Origin: Microvelia longipes
Taxonomy: Eukaryota; Arthropoda; Insecta; Hemiptera; Veliidae
Assembly: GCA_018340805.1 (NCBI GenBank)
Contig: JACMZG010001908.1
Coordinates: forward strand, 49,276,378-49,340,377
DNA: 64,000 nt
Reading direction: 5' to 3'
Positions 1 through 12,341 of this stretch are shown piece by piece. The position numbers were made by a program, and so were the translations under genes. The notes beneath the pieces were generated by a model, which was given only the letters and a program-made list of their open reading frames with translations, ran no database searches and was not told where the DNA came from. Numbering within the stretch: the stretch's first letter is position 1; every line of letters starts with the position of its first letter.

Positions 1-345
1 TTTAGCCAAGTTATATCATACTTTTTAGAACTTTCCTCCAGAACAATCTCTTTGGCTGTAGCTACCATGCATCAAGCACCGTTATTTTGCGCTAACTTAA
101 TCCAAAGATCTTATAGGCAAGTTATATTATACTTTTTAGAACCTTCTATTAGAATAACCTCTTTGATTGTAGCTACCGTTATTCATTAAGCCCTGTTAGC
201 TTGAGCTAACTCAATCCAAAGATCTTTCAGCCAAGTTATATCATACTTATTTGAACTTCCTCCAGAACAACATTTTTGGTTGCAGCTACCCCTGTCTATC
301 ACGGCGTTATCTTGTGACATCTGCATTCTTAGATCTTTTAACAAA
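1..345. repeat. Tandem repeat, about 113-bp unit, about three copies
   Basis: The phrase CAAGTTATATCATACTTT recurs at about 7, 120 and 235, with a degraded fourth start near 335. Between copies the text AGAACAA-C-CTTTGG-TGTAGCTACC and TAA-TCAATCCAAAGATCTT repeats with substitutions. The array may continue beyond the left window edge. It contains no supported gene. Confidence 0.8.
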
Positions 346-1754
346 ATTATACTATTGCTCAAACAAAACGCCGACAATGTTAAAATTAATTTAAAAACTT
401 AGATAAGGTAACATGTAAAATAAAGGTGAAATTAAAATTTACTTATCATATAGAAATCAATTCGTGGTCGTTCATTTGGGCTAATAATCAACAAGTGAGA
501 CGATACTTTATGTTTTTTAACTGTTTTTCGTGTGTGTGTTTATATAGTGTGAACAATGTTGTAGTATTAATGTAAAGATCACGTACTCTGCGTATTATTC
601 CTTTTAAAACTGGAAGAAGAATTTAAAAATTACTACCTGTCAGAACGTCCACCTTTAAGACCAGATCATATATTTGGTGACATGAATGGGGACGTCATAA
701 TCATAATAGTTATGAAATCTTTGCATTTATATGAAATACTGAAGATAGAATACCCTATGATGTCTTATTCCTTTTAGTGATTCTAAGCAAAGATTTGCCA
801 CCAAAGACCGAAAAATTAGCAGATTTACTAATTTGTATTTCTCTGATGGCAGGTTTATATTCTTTCCGTTAAACCACCTTAAAACCCTCTTTATCACATA
901 TATTTTACTATTAATTTCTTACCCTCCCCCCTCATATACCCATTACTCACCCATGAGACGCTCATGAGATTTTTGTTGTCAAAAACAAGAAATTGAATCT
1001 TGAAATCCTTATCTTGAAAAGTACGTTATTTCTCCTCTTGAAGAAATAAATAAGTCTCTGCCTGCTGGGTTGCTTAGAGGTAAACAGCCGTTTATTTAGT
1101 ATTATTGTTAATAAATGACTCAGCATCACCCTTGTTTATCTTTACTTTACTGAAAACAAATTAATCCTTTAAGATAAAGGGCCGAGAGTGTGTTTACTTT
1201 GCTTTCAAAGAGTGAGGGTATCAAAGAATTGAGGGTAACAAAGAATTGAGGGTGAACTAAAAAATAAGCAATAAGTTTTCATTTTGGTAATTGAAGAAAA
1301 TTAATATTTAATTAATTATTTATTTATTTTATTTATTCATTATTTTGTTATGATTATACGTTTTTAAAAATATTCTTGCAAACTGTAACATGGAAAATAT
1401 TATTTATATCATTAAATTTGAAATACCTCTGATGCCAAAGCACAATATTGCCACCATATGGTAATTTGGCTTTAATCTATAGTTAGGCACGCAGAATAAA
1501 TGTTTTAAGAATTATTTTTTCTCAATACTTTTAACATAAGTCTATGAAGTATTCCTCAAAAGACTTGGTACCCTGGCAAAAGGGTACCCTAGTTTTAAGT
1601 TCTTGTAACAACTTAAAAAGATGAAGGCTTCGGAAGACAACGATTGACTTCGGAACATCAAGACGACTCCGAAACTCAAAGGACCAAAATAAATTGAAAA
1701 CAACACTCCACTTCAAATTTGTGATTTTCTGTTTTTTACAGCTGTTCACCACTT
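346..1754. other. AT-rich sequence without recognised features
   Basis: No exon, RNA gene or clear mobile element was recognised. A short 17-base direct repeat based on AAAGAATTGAGGGT occurs two to three times near 1205-1255. If the gene model is right, this is downstream intron of the hig-like gene. Confidence 0.5.
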
Positions 1755-1990
1755 GAAGTGGTCGTATCGACTTCGGATCAATTTATTCTAATTCAGAGTC
1801 TTAATTTCTGTTGAAAAAACTCACTTAAGCTTTTATGTATACCAACCGACTTTCAGGGTATTTAGTTTTTCAATGGCTTTTCGACTTTTTGGTCCCTTAT
1901 AGTGCATGTATCGACTTTGCTTCAAAATTGGGCTGATTTGAGTCAGCGCGACTTTTTAACCGGCTAAAACTAAAAATTTTTACGAACTTT
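1755..1990 (+). repeat. Diverged copies of the 150-bp satellite (family B)
   Basis: GTGGTCGTATCGACTTCGGA at about 1757 and a decayed counterpart at about 1907 keep the 150-base period of the better array at 2.8-3.3 kb. GACTTTTTGGTCCC occurs between them, as in the main array. The block runs directly into an (AT)n tract, which is also how the main array ends. Confidence 0.7.
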
Positions 1991-2001
1991 TAAATTCGCC
2001 A

Positions 2002-2021
2002 AATATATATATATATATATA

Positions 2022-2082
<61 letters not shown>

Positions 2083-2083
2083 A
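2002..2083. repeat. (AT)n microsatellite
   Basis: Nearly pure TA dinucleotides with a few phase slips. It directly follows family B satellite sequence. Confidence 0.95.
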
Positions 2084-2524
2084 TTTATAATTAAGATTTA
2101 CGACCACTTTTTTACCCTATTTCTAAATATTATATTGTGGTGCATTTAATGCATCACAATCTTGTGCATTGCAAAGCTTGTCACAAGCTTTGCATGGTAA
2201 TGCAAGGCTCCATAAAATTCACGGCCTCTCACAAATAATAAACATCCTATTCACTAAATTTATCAATTCAATAGATTTTAGAAAAATGAATTCATTCTTA
2301 AAAGTCATAATTTCTGAACAATATTTTTTACTGTATACATCCAGTTTTATATAGATTCGGAAAACTGATTTTATTAAATAAAAGAAAATTTTCCAAAGGA
2401 AATGCGCATAATTATCTAGTTGGTTGCACAAAACTATGCCTCAAAAATTAGAAGTACGCACTATTATTTGCACTAGTTTAAAGCTTAGTTACTTATCTTT
2501 AAGCTTAGTCAGTTATCTTTAAAG

Positions 2525-2725
2525 GTTTTAGCGCATTTCCTTTGGAAAATACAGACAAAATGAGTTACGAGCAGTGCTTGACAATTGAGTAACTGCTTAG
2601 GTTCTAAAGCAAGAACCGGAACCACGCAATGGGCATGGTTCTTGCATAAGCAAGAAATGGGTTGTTTAGCACGGAAACACGCATCCAAAGGAAATTCGCC
2701 CGACACGCGGACCACCGCGCCAGAA
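2525..2725 (+). repeat. Dispersed repeat family E, copy 1
   Basis: It starts with TTTTAGCGCATTTCCTTTGG and ends near AAATTCGCC-GACACGCGGACC. Related copies, with a TACTGCTCAGGTTCT-like segment and a GCGGACC end, lie at 32.8 kb and, inverted, at 37.3 kb, with a partial one at 56.1 kb. No coding capacity was recognised. Short frames here are open by chance. Confidence 0.65.
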
Positions 2726-2761
2726 TTATTTTCTAGTTGTAAACTTATATTCCCCTTCCAG

Positions 2762-3299
2762 GATTTGAATCCAGGTACCCTGAGTTTGAGTGGTCGTATT
2801 GACTCCGGACCACTGGCATTCAACTCAGAGGCCTTAAAAACATTGAAAATGACACCCTACTCGAAACTTATTTTTCAACGACCGTAATTTTGGTTTTCTA
2901 TATTTTTTTGTGGTTTTTTCGACTTTTTGGTCACTTAGAGTGGTCGTATCGACTTCGGACCGGTTTTATTCGATTCAGCGCCCAAAAATACATAGAAAAC
3001 GACACCCTACTCGAAATTTATTTTTTATCGACCTATATTTTGGTTTTTGGAAATTTACAATGGTTTTTTCGACTTTTTGGTCCCTTTAAGTGGTCGTATC
3101 GACTTCGGACCGGTTTCATTCGATTCAGCGCCCAAAAATACATAGAAAAGGACACCCTACTCGAAATTTATTTTTTATCGACCTAAATTTTGGTTTTTGG
3201 TAATTTACAATGGTTTTTTCGACTTTTTAGCCAGTTAAAGTGGTCGTATCGACTTCGGACCGGTTTCATTCGATTTAGCGCCTCAAAAAACATAAATAT

Positions 3300-3300
<1 letters not shown>
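2762..3300 (+). repeat. 150-bp tandem satellite (family B), about 3.5 units
   Basis: TGGTCGTATCGACTTCGGAC recurs at 2791 (diverged), 2941, 3091 and 3241, an exact 150-base period. Each unit also has CAGCGCCCAAAAATACATAG, GACACCCTACTCGAAATTTA and GGTTTTTTCGACTTTTTGG. Because 150 is divisible by three, frames stay open across units, which gives apparent proteins with a 50-residue repeat. I regard these as artefacts. The array leads into a segment with TGACTCA and TGACGTCA sites and then an (AT)n tract. Confidence 0.9.
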
Positions 3301-3770
<470 letters not shown>

Positions 3771-6610
3771 GCTCAATAATAATGCATGGTGATACAAGTC
3801 ACTATAGAAATTCTCGGTTATTCATGGTTCTATGATAATAGAATATTATATTTTTTCATTGTGCAGTATCTTGATACCAATTTATTAAACGATCTTTGGT
3901 TGTTGTTGAGTTTTATATGAAATAAATATTTCATATTTTTATAGTTGATTTTCTCAAAGAAGTCGCATTAGAATAAAAAACTTTTTTCGTAGAGCAAATA
4001 AGAACCTGGTTTTGGACTATTTTATGAAAACCAAGCAAATAAAGAAATATAAGAAATTTTTAAGAGTCCTTGAAGTTTAGTAGTACTTCTGAAATAAATT
4101 AAAGTTTGTATTTTCATTACAAAACTGCAACTTTCTTTTACTAATGCGGGAAAAAATTACTGCCAAACAAAAAAAAGAGAGCCAGAAAGAGACCCTCTTC
4201 AAGTTAGAATCCTCTTAACTTTCTACTCTTTACTTTATCCTTTTTCAGAAAAATAAAATGTCTTAAAGAAAATGTAATAAAAATGGTGGATCCATTAAAG
4301 AAATTGTTTTTTGATGCAAGGATTTTATAACTCCAAGCTTTCACTATGAAAACTTGTAGAGGATTTTCTACTTTTCTATACAGAGTTTTACTTTTCTTAT
4401 TTTTGTGGCTTATTTTATGCTCTTTTAGCTCAAAAAATTTACAACCCTCTAACCTCCTGGAATAGGTATGTTCTGCTACAATGTATTGTTTATAATATAA
4501 TAGTTAAATCTACATCAGCATAGCAATCAGTTCGTATGACTATATATTACCTGAAAAATGTAGTAATTAAAATTAATGGAATTTTTAGTATAATTATCCG
4601 TTTTAGGTGATTTTAAGACTTTCAGAGTGGATGTTATCATCATGTCTCTGTTTGTTTGTCTAAGTTTGTGGCAGTTGATGTATGTCTAAGACATAACTTC
4701 GGCTGCGTTTACACTAAAGAGTTAAGAGTTCTGGTTGGGCAGTACGGAAGAAAAATATTCTTTGGACCAATCATCATATTTTCATCATAAATGAGTAAAA
4801 AAGAATTAAATTTTGTTTAATAAAAAAAAATAATTTTATGCTGCAATTAGGAAGATGCAACTACCAAATCGCTTTACAGCTTTTATTCTTGAAATTGAGT
4901 TTTCGACGTGCTTGTTGTTCAAACCTAACTATTGGTTCAAATTATAAAATTATTACGTTGAATTTAGGAAATACTTTTCTTTTATTAATATTTACTATCT
5001 TTAATGTAATAAGAAATTAATAGAGGCCTTGTGATCTCAGCGCCGTTTACTGCCCAAAAACGGATTTAATAGTCTACCTGATAGATGATACAAGTATGTA
5101 ATAATTTGAAGAAAACCAATTTAAAACTTACAATTGTTTTCATTGTGCAATCTTGAATTGTTCAGATTTCTAAAATAATAACTATTTACTCAAATGCTGA
5201 GCAATTATTTCATAATGTGAACGAAACGTGTAAACAGCAATCATATAGGTCTTTTATTTTTATTACTGGAATCCGAATGGCACTGCATAGACCATTTTAG
5301 ATTCCGTATAGTAATAAATAAAACAAATTAAAAATAAACCTGGTTAATTCAAAATTAACCAGGAGGTAAAATTTTGAGGAGGTAGGCTTAAAAATAATCT
5401 GGATTGCATTAAAATCAGTACAATCAAAACTGGGGTTTACAGTTAGTTGTAGTATTAACCATGAGATTTAAGTTAACCAAGTAACTACACAACCCAGTTG
5501 ACGTCTTAGAGATATATAATAAAGGGGGCATTGCCTATCTCAATACATTAAGAGACATGAAACATCTTTTTGGGGCTCTCAGGTACTCTTTGTAACCTCA
5601 TTGAAACCTCTTCTAAGAGTGACTTAACGTTTTAAAATTTTTATAGACATGCAAATCGTTGTGTTTTGATTTGTATTTATAACGTTCTACTATGTCTCTG
5701 TAATTTAGTTCTTTTTATTTGTTTATATTAGTCGAAGGTGAACAGGTTAATTTTTCAATGTTTCAAAATTCAACCAATAGTAATATATCTCTATGAATAA
5801 CCTTGTAGCTTTTTGCCGTGAATCTTGCGTTCTTAAATATTACATTTTCTTTATTACTAATAGAAATATATAAAATTAATACTTTTTCTGTGAAATACAT
5901 TTTCTGTAATCTGGATTAACCTATCAAAAAAAATACCATATTTGAAATACATATATGCATCGTGCTCATTAAAACTAACTGTTTTGTTTTATTTTATTTC
6001 TATTCATGTTTATTTTCTTATATATACATCGTATTTGCCCATTCCCTTTTTTGTATCAGTAGTTTCTACCTCTCTTATCTTATTAATGTGAAACATATTT
6101 TATAACAGTAAAAACATCTACTACCTTATCATAAGATAGGGGTAGTTGGATGTAGTCTATCCATTATATTTTATTTTTATCGCTGAACTATTTTCTCGCT
6201 AGAAGGTAAAGTTAATTCATTATAAACATGATAAACATTGCTTTTAAATGCATACCAACTAATTTTATTTTAAAACTATTTTACTTATCATTCGATGAAT
6301 GTAATGTTCCATTATTTAATTAAGGAAAACGTGCAGATTATAATGGATTTATATCTAGCATTAATGGTTGCTCTTTTGTTTGGATTATTATTGATTTAAC
6401 TTAATATAAATACTTTTGTAATCTATTTTTAAAGACTGACATAACACTTCTCAGCGTAATGAATTTCTGCAATTTCGATAGTACTTTTTTATAAGTTTAT
6501 GATATACCTTAAATTTAACTGTGTATCTAACTTGAAGTGATTTATTTTTTGTACAATTTAAGTCCAATTTACCTTACATATAAGAGAGTTAGGCTATAAA
6601 GAAGCTAACG
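3771..6610. other. AT-rich sequence without recognised genes
   Basis: I saw no exon, RNA gene or repeat with a second copy, apart from scattered homopolymer runs. Short open frames such as 4838-5020 lack any recognisable feature. Confidence 0.5.
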
Positions 6611-6614
6611 CAGG

Positions 6615-7556
6615 AGAAAGTAACACTTTTTCCAAAGTCTGTCTACGGGTTTGGCAAACTTTTTCTAAAGCCTGTTCTACAGGCTATGGCAAAACTTTTT
6701 CTAAAGCCTGTTCTACGGGCTTTGGCAAAACGTTTTCCAAAACCTGTTCCACGGGTTTTGTCTAACCTTTTTCCAAAACCTGTTCTACGGGCTATGGCAA
6801 AACTTTTTCCAAAACCTGTTCTACGGGCTTTGGCAAAACGTTTTCCAAAAGCCTGTTCTACGGGCTTTGGCAAAACTTTTTCTAAAGCCTGTTCTACGGG
6901 CTTTGGCAAAACTTTTTTCAAAACCTGTTCTACAGGCTATGGCAAAACTTTTTCTAAAGCCTGTTCTACGGGCTTTGGCAAACACGTTTTCCAAAACCTG
7001 TTCACGGCTTTGTCTAACCTTTTCCAAAACCTGTTCTACGGGCTATGGCAAAACTTTTTCCAAAACCTGTTCTACGGGCTTTGGCAAAACGTTTTCCAAA
7101 AGCCTGTTCTACGGGCTTTGGCAAAACTTTCTAAAGCCTGTTCTACGGGCTTTGGCAAAACTTTTTTCAAACCTGTTCTACAGGCTATGGCAAAACTTTT
7201 TCTAAAGCCTGTTCTACGGGCTTTGGCAAAACGTTTTCCAAAACCTGTTCCACGGGCTTTGTCTAACCTTTTTCCAAAACCTGTTCTACGGGCTATGGCA
7301 AAACTTTTTCCAAAACCTGTTCTACGGGCTTTGGCAAAACGTTTTCCAAAAGCCTGTTCTACGGGCTTTGGCAAAACTTTTTCTAAAGCCTGTTCTACGG
7401 GCTTTGGCAAAACTTTTTTTAAAACCTGTTTTACGGGCTTTGGCAAAACTTTTTTCAAAACTTGTTCTACGGGCATTGGCAAAAAGTTTTCCAAAAGCCT
7501 GTTCTACGGGCTTTGACTACACTTTTTCCGAAGTAACACAACAAAGCCTGGTCTAC
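6615..7556. repeat. 36-bp minisatellite, about 25 units, in seven-unit higher-order repeats
   Basis: The unit runs AAAGCCTGTTCTACGGGCTT then TGGCAAAACTTTTTCT. AAAGCC and GGCTTT within it are complementary, so each unit can form a six-base-pair hairpin with a nine-base loop. A variant unit containing TTTGTCTAACC recurs at about 6757, 7009 and 7258, that is every 252 then 249 bases, or seven units. Because 36 is divisible by three, long frames are open on both strands (12-residue repeats such as KPVLRALAKLF and, antisense, KPVEQALEKVL). No start context, splice evidence or domain supports coding. Confidence 0.93.
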
Positions 7557-7741
7557 AGTGTAATTTATTTAATTGTAATACAATTTTAATTTTGTTTGTG
7601 GTGACAGGTTTGACTTAATAGTCAAAAGAGTGGCTATCGGAGCGCATGCTTTGGACTGAGCTAATCTTTCGACCAGCCTGTTGAAACCGCACCTACAGAC
7701 CGCCTTTGATTAGATGACCTTGGGTTAGAACAGCTCATTCC

Positions 7742-8150
7742 ATAAAAGTAAAACTAATACTGATAATGAAATGAAACTTGGCAGATATTTTAGTCTTATG
7801 CATAGCTAAATGCGTGCCAAATTTCAAACGTATGGCATAATTTTTCCGCGTTTTTTAGTTTTTCAAAATCTTTGCTGAGTCATTATTGCATGTGAATGAC
7901 GTCATAAAAAACTTATTTTCCGAATATCAAAAGTACAGCAGTTGATTTTTCTACAAAGTCTCAATTCTCTAGCAAGAATACACTAGGAGCTACGATGATA
8001 ACAGACACACACATACAAGTATACAGACAGACATCTTTGAAAAAAAACACTCAGGAGGTTTTTAAAACATCTGAAACGGATAATTCCGGTCTCATCCCGG
8101 TTTCGGATTTTTTTTGCAAATAAAAAACTTCTTTTATACTTACGGTGTAA
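7742..8150 (+). repeat. Dispersed repeat family A, well-preserved copy
   Basis: Ordered modules: CTAATACTGATAATGA-ATGAAACTTGGCA; TTTTTCCGCGTTTT; TGAGTCA at 7876-7882 and TGACGTCA at 7897-7904, 14 bases apart; a TCTCTAGCA-GAATACACTAGGAGC stretch; a short CA-rich microsatellite; CTGAAACGGATAATTCCGG; and TTTATACTTACGGTGTAAAT. Many partial copies on both strands occur in the window. No protein is encoded, so this looks like a non-autonomous element of unknown class. Confidence 0.85.
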
Positions 8151-8431
8151 ATGAGGAAAACTAAAAATACTGTTATGGTAAAATCTAATTGATAAATACT
8201 TATTTAAGTTTATTTTACATAAAACAAGATTTTTATTATACCACGTAATGCCCCATAGTATGTTATAATACACTCTGTCATATCCATCTACTTATATCTT
8301 TACGTTTATTCACTCGTAGTCAGTCTTATCGAAGTTAAATAGCACCTGACACAAAACTGCACAGTTTGTTTCATTCTTGTAAATTTTATTCAATAGATAA
8401 TTTATTATTGATGAATATTTTATGGACTTAC

Positions 8432-8578
8432 CACTAGTTGTGCAAATGAGTGAATTAGTTCCGTTCAACCTGTAACCAGTCGGACAGGAGAACTGGACGG
8501 TTTGTCCTAATCGTGTGCCTTCTATTCGTGATGTCAGCACACTTGTTGATTCTATTAATCTTCTATCGCAGTTAACTT
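8432..8578 (-). CDS. hig: Hikaru genki-like exon: start of the first sushi (CCP) domain
   Basis: This 147-base minus-strand exon follows a TTTTACAG acceptor and ends at a GTAAGT donor, again phase 1 on both sides. Its peptide starts EVNCDRR and continues to GQTVQFSCPTGYRLNG, then SLICTTSG. These are the first three cysteines of a sushi module with the hallmark F-x-C-x-x-G-Y segment. The fourth cysteine and the tryptophan that precedes it must come from the next exon, at lower coordinates. I looked for that exon to the left and did not find it; it may be short or outside the window. Sushi modules in this family act in extracellular protein contacts. The junction with the Ig exon restores a glutamate codon, which supports the gene model. 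Confidence 0.9.
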
Positions 8579-8769
8579 CTGTAAAATGTAAATATAGACA
8601 ATATATATTAATTATAATCTTAAATACTAAGAGATTAAATATTTATAGGGAAACAAAAGACGTTGATTGGACGCGCAAATAATTTTAATCGGAAAAGTAA
8701 CTCATTAAAACCTAACAATATTTTTTTTTTAACTTAGGAATAGTTACATTGCAATGGTTAGTTAACTCT

Positions 8770-9066
8770 TTAGATTTATTTGTACGTTTTCTCATCATCA
8801 TACCGTAGGTATAGAGGAAAAGTGTTGTCTCAGCAAAAAACTCCGAAACCAAGATGTCGGAATTATCCCTTTCAAGCGTTTTCAAGGCCTCTTGAGTGGT
8901 CCTACTTCGGACCGGTTTCAATCGATTGAGCCCAAAAAGCATAATTAAGAACCTTCTCGCTGAGAAAAAAAATATACCCTAACTTTTACTGATTTTATGA
9001 AAATTTTGCAGACTCAGCAAACCAGGTTAAAAACGTCACATAAATTTAGTTTTCAATAGGTCTTTT
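8770..9066 (-). repeat. Chimaeric repeat: family A end fused to family B fragment
   Basis: The first part is the family A right-hand module in minus orientation (ATACCGTAGGTATAGAGGAA, TCCGAAACC, GGAATTATCC). At about 8895 it changes to family B in plus orientation (CTACTTCGGACCGGTTTCAA), followed by the tail with decayed AP-1-like and CRE-like sites (AGACTCA, AACGTCA). Confidence 0.65.
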
Positions 9067-9500
9067 AGCAAATTTCTTTCAAGGAAAATTCCCTAAAAAC
9101 ATTTGTAATCAGCATTGCAAAACTTAATTTCAACAAAATATTTTTTTAAAATGTTGTAGTGCATATTCTTTGATGAATCTGGTCGATATTAAGTTAGAAG
9201 TTTTAAGGCTTCTTTTTAGATTTTGAAGCAAAACTAAAGAATGTAATTAAAAATGGAATCTTTAAGCAAGGAAGTACGCATTTTAAAGGAATGCGTAGTG
9301 CTTAGCTTGCTGACCCTCGAGGTAAAATTATATCATACTAATATATATCGTAGTTATTTATTCTGCTGTAGTTTAAATAGAACGAAACAAATTATCGCCG
9401 GTGCCAATAATAAAACCTAAGAATCCTGGTTTTAAACACTTAAAATTATTGATGTGATTTTGGTCTTAATAAATTGAGCGACCAAAACACACATACACAC

Positions 9501-9505
<5 letters not shown>
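9067..9505. other. AT-rich intronic sequence
   Basis: No feature was recognised except a CACACATACACACAT run leading into the (AT)n tract. Confidence 0.5.
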
Positions 9506-9768
<263 letters not shown>

Positions 9769-10668
9769 AGAGTATGTTACATTTACCATTTTATGAATTA
9801 CTGTTTATTATGTTATAGCATGTTAAGTTTGTTATTTTATATTTAGGTTGTTTATTTATTTAGTTATTTATGATATTGAATTTAGTAGTTATATTGAATA
9901 TGTTATATTGAGCATGAAGTTATTTTCCTTTTAGTTTAAAAATAACATGTACTGTATTTATAATTTGTTAGAATTAATTTTATTTAAATCAATTTTTTTA
10001 TATAGCATCAGAATTACTGCATGAAAAATGTAAAACCGTAACCATTTTAAAGAAGTTTCCATATTTGTGGAATCAATACTTTCGTAACTTATATAAATAT
10101 AAATAAAATCATAATTTTTTACTATAAACTATTAATACATAAATTAAAAAAAAATATATATATATATAAAAAATAATAAAATAAAAAATAAAATAAATAA
10201 ATAAATAGAGAAAATAAATGAATAAAATAAATTAATTAATGATTGAAAATGTAGTAATTATAATAAATTAATAATTTTTCATTAATTATTTTCTTTTGTT
10301 TAGAAATTTATTTATTTTTATATATTAATTGTTAAAATTAAATAAATAATTTTAAATAAATAATAAATAATCAATTTCAATATATTCTTATATATCATTA
10401 GAATTATCATTATAATTATAATCATAATATTAAAATGTTACGTATCGAACGGAAATGCACTATAGAAATTGGAAATAATCAGTTCTAAGTTACTTTATGA
10501 TAATTGATGTAATTTGTTTATATAATTACCGAACTAGCTGGCTCAGCCAGTAACCACAGCTTTGGCTGAATTAATGTTTAATCCACGATTTGTAAATTCA
10601 TAAAATTGCTTGTATATATTATGTAAGAACATTAATAAATGGTTTATTGTTATTATATTATTAATATA

Positions 10669-10742
<74 letters not shown>

Positions 10743-12060
10743 ACATATAAAAGTTTAGTATATAATTATTAAATCAGGGATGTATAAAACTGATTTTTTA
10801 TCAACATTGTTTTAATCATGTTTTAATCGAGTATAAACAAAAATAAGAAACACAGATTTAATTATGTATCAAAACAAATAAACATCAATGTCACAGTCTT
10901 TAATTAAATTCTTAATACTGACAGAATTAATTACTTGATAAATTGCATTTTGATAAATATAAAATTAATGGATATCTCCGTTTATAAACGGGGTTAATAC
11001 GGAAAAACCAATTAAGTATACACTGCATAATAAGGAAAGTTTAAACTTAAAGTGAAATGAAAGTACTGGGCTATTATCTTTAAACAATTTTTGTATTGAA
11101 ATAATTGATGAGCATAGAGTTAAAAATACTAAAGAGTATAAAGTGTTAAAGATTTTTATAGCTAAAAATTAAATCTGATAATATTATAAACTTAATTTCT
11201 TTATTTAAATATATTTAAAGTTGGTTAGGCATTTATAATGCATATATTTTAATAAAATTTAACTTAACTTAGAAAATTTAAAATAAAATAAAGCTGATAA
11301 GGATTGCTTTTTGCAAATTGAATGATCTACGTATTGTATTTAATTTTGTTAACTTGAGCATGTCTCTCAAGCTTACTAATCGCTAGAAAATGATGCATTA
11401 AATTGACTTCCTAGTGGTGTAATTAATTTCAGTTTTATTGTACAAACCAGAATTTTATCTTCATGAATTATTAAAAAGCTGATAAAAACTTATCAAATGT
11501 AAAACAAGGAAATTTACTTCAATTTTTTATCAGCCCGAAAATATTAAAAAATTAAATATTTATTTTAAACTAAAATTTTAAGATACCTTGAAAAGTTTTA
11601 GGAGTGGTAAGGCAAAAATTTATAAATTATTAAAAAGGTGTTAATTTGAAAATGAAAGCCTTTGGGAAGTCGAGTAGTGTTGGCTTTCAAAGTCAAAGCT
11701 TTTAATGGCAAACTCAACCCACTGATTAATCGAAAGAATTTTCAATGAAATGTCCTTTAAAAAGTTTATGTTTTACTCCTCGTGTTGTAAATTTTTATCC
11801 TTTTTTTCTTACATAATTTTACAATTAAGGATCAAAGGAATTTCAAAAATTTGAAGTAATAATGTTGATTCTAATAGTTTTATTGAAATAAAACTTTTAA
11901 TTAAAACAAGCTGTAAATCATGGAACGTGGCTTCCCAAGCAACCGACTTAAAATTAAAATCGTAAACGGCGTATATTCCTTATCACAAGAAATTCGGTAC
12001 GCTCATCCTCCCTACTTTGGACTTGCTTTGCCGTCCTGAGAATAGAAAAACTACCAAATT
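9769..12060. other. AT-rich intronic sequence
   Basis: Mostly A and T homopolymer-rich filler, with short A/AAT runs near 10140-10210 and an (AT)n tract at 10671-10744. No gene or element was recognised. Confidence 0.5.
10671..10744. repeat. (AT)n microsatellite
   Basis: Almost uninterrupted TA repeat of about 70 bases in otherwise featureless AT-rich DNA. Confidence 0.95.
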
Positions 12061-12206
12061 TCTATAGCAACACGTTTTCTGACTCGCTTCGCGTGTCCTC
12101 ATATAGTACGACCACTGACCACACTCGATGCTGTCTAATTTTTTTGATCCAACAGAACCATGGATGTACTTGTCTTATTACACTTGTACCACATTTCGAC
12201 CTAATT
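12061..12206 (+). repeat. Left part of a family A copy split by the Ty3 insertion
   Basis: The stretch ending CATTTCGACCTAATTGGAT joins across the insertion to ATTATTTTCCGATTTTTTG on the right. The unbroken form of this junction occurs at 43.43 kb (CATCTTAATTGGGTTATTCT then CCGATTTTTT), so this copy was whole before the LTR element entered. Confidence 0.75.
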
Positions 12207-12210
12207 GGAT

Positions 12211-12321
12211 TGTAGGAATCAATGTCAATCATGACATGACACTTTTTATTATTTAAAATTATTGTTGTCAATTGTTAAGAAATATAAGTTTCATTCTTGC
12301 ATTTAAATTGAAGATTTAACA
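12211..12321 (+). repeat. 5' LTR (111 bp)
   Basis: It starts TGTAGGAATCAATGTCAATC and ends GAAGATTTAACA, so it has TG and CA ends. It is identical base for base to the 3' LTR. At 111 bases it is unusually short for a Ty3 element. Confidence 0.97.
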
Positions 12322-12322
12322 G

Positions 12323-12337
12323 TGGTGACCCCGAGGT
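12323..12337 (+). other. Primer binding site, tRNA-Trp type
   Basis: TGGTGACCCCGAGGT starts one base after the LTR. It is complementary to the 3' end expected of tryptophan tRNA, with one mismatch in the stretch I can compare. CsRn1-clade elements are known to use this primer. Confidence 0.75.
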
Positions 12338-12341
12338 AAGA

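Noticed and set aside
2890..3186. 98-codon frame with a repeated WSYRLRTGFIRFSAQKYIE segment
   Set aside because: It is a readthrough of the 150-bp satellite and not a protein-coding gene.
6686..7516. 276-codon repeat protein and antisense frames over the 36-bp array
   Set aside because: Open only because the unit length is divisible by three. Frames are open on both strands at once, and no other coding evidence is visible.
6615..7556. Possible CRISPR array because of 36-bp regular repeats
   Set aside because: The repeats are directly adjacent without spacers, the units vary, and the DNA is eukaryotic.
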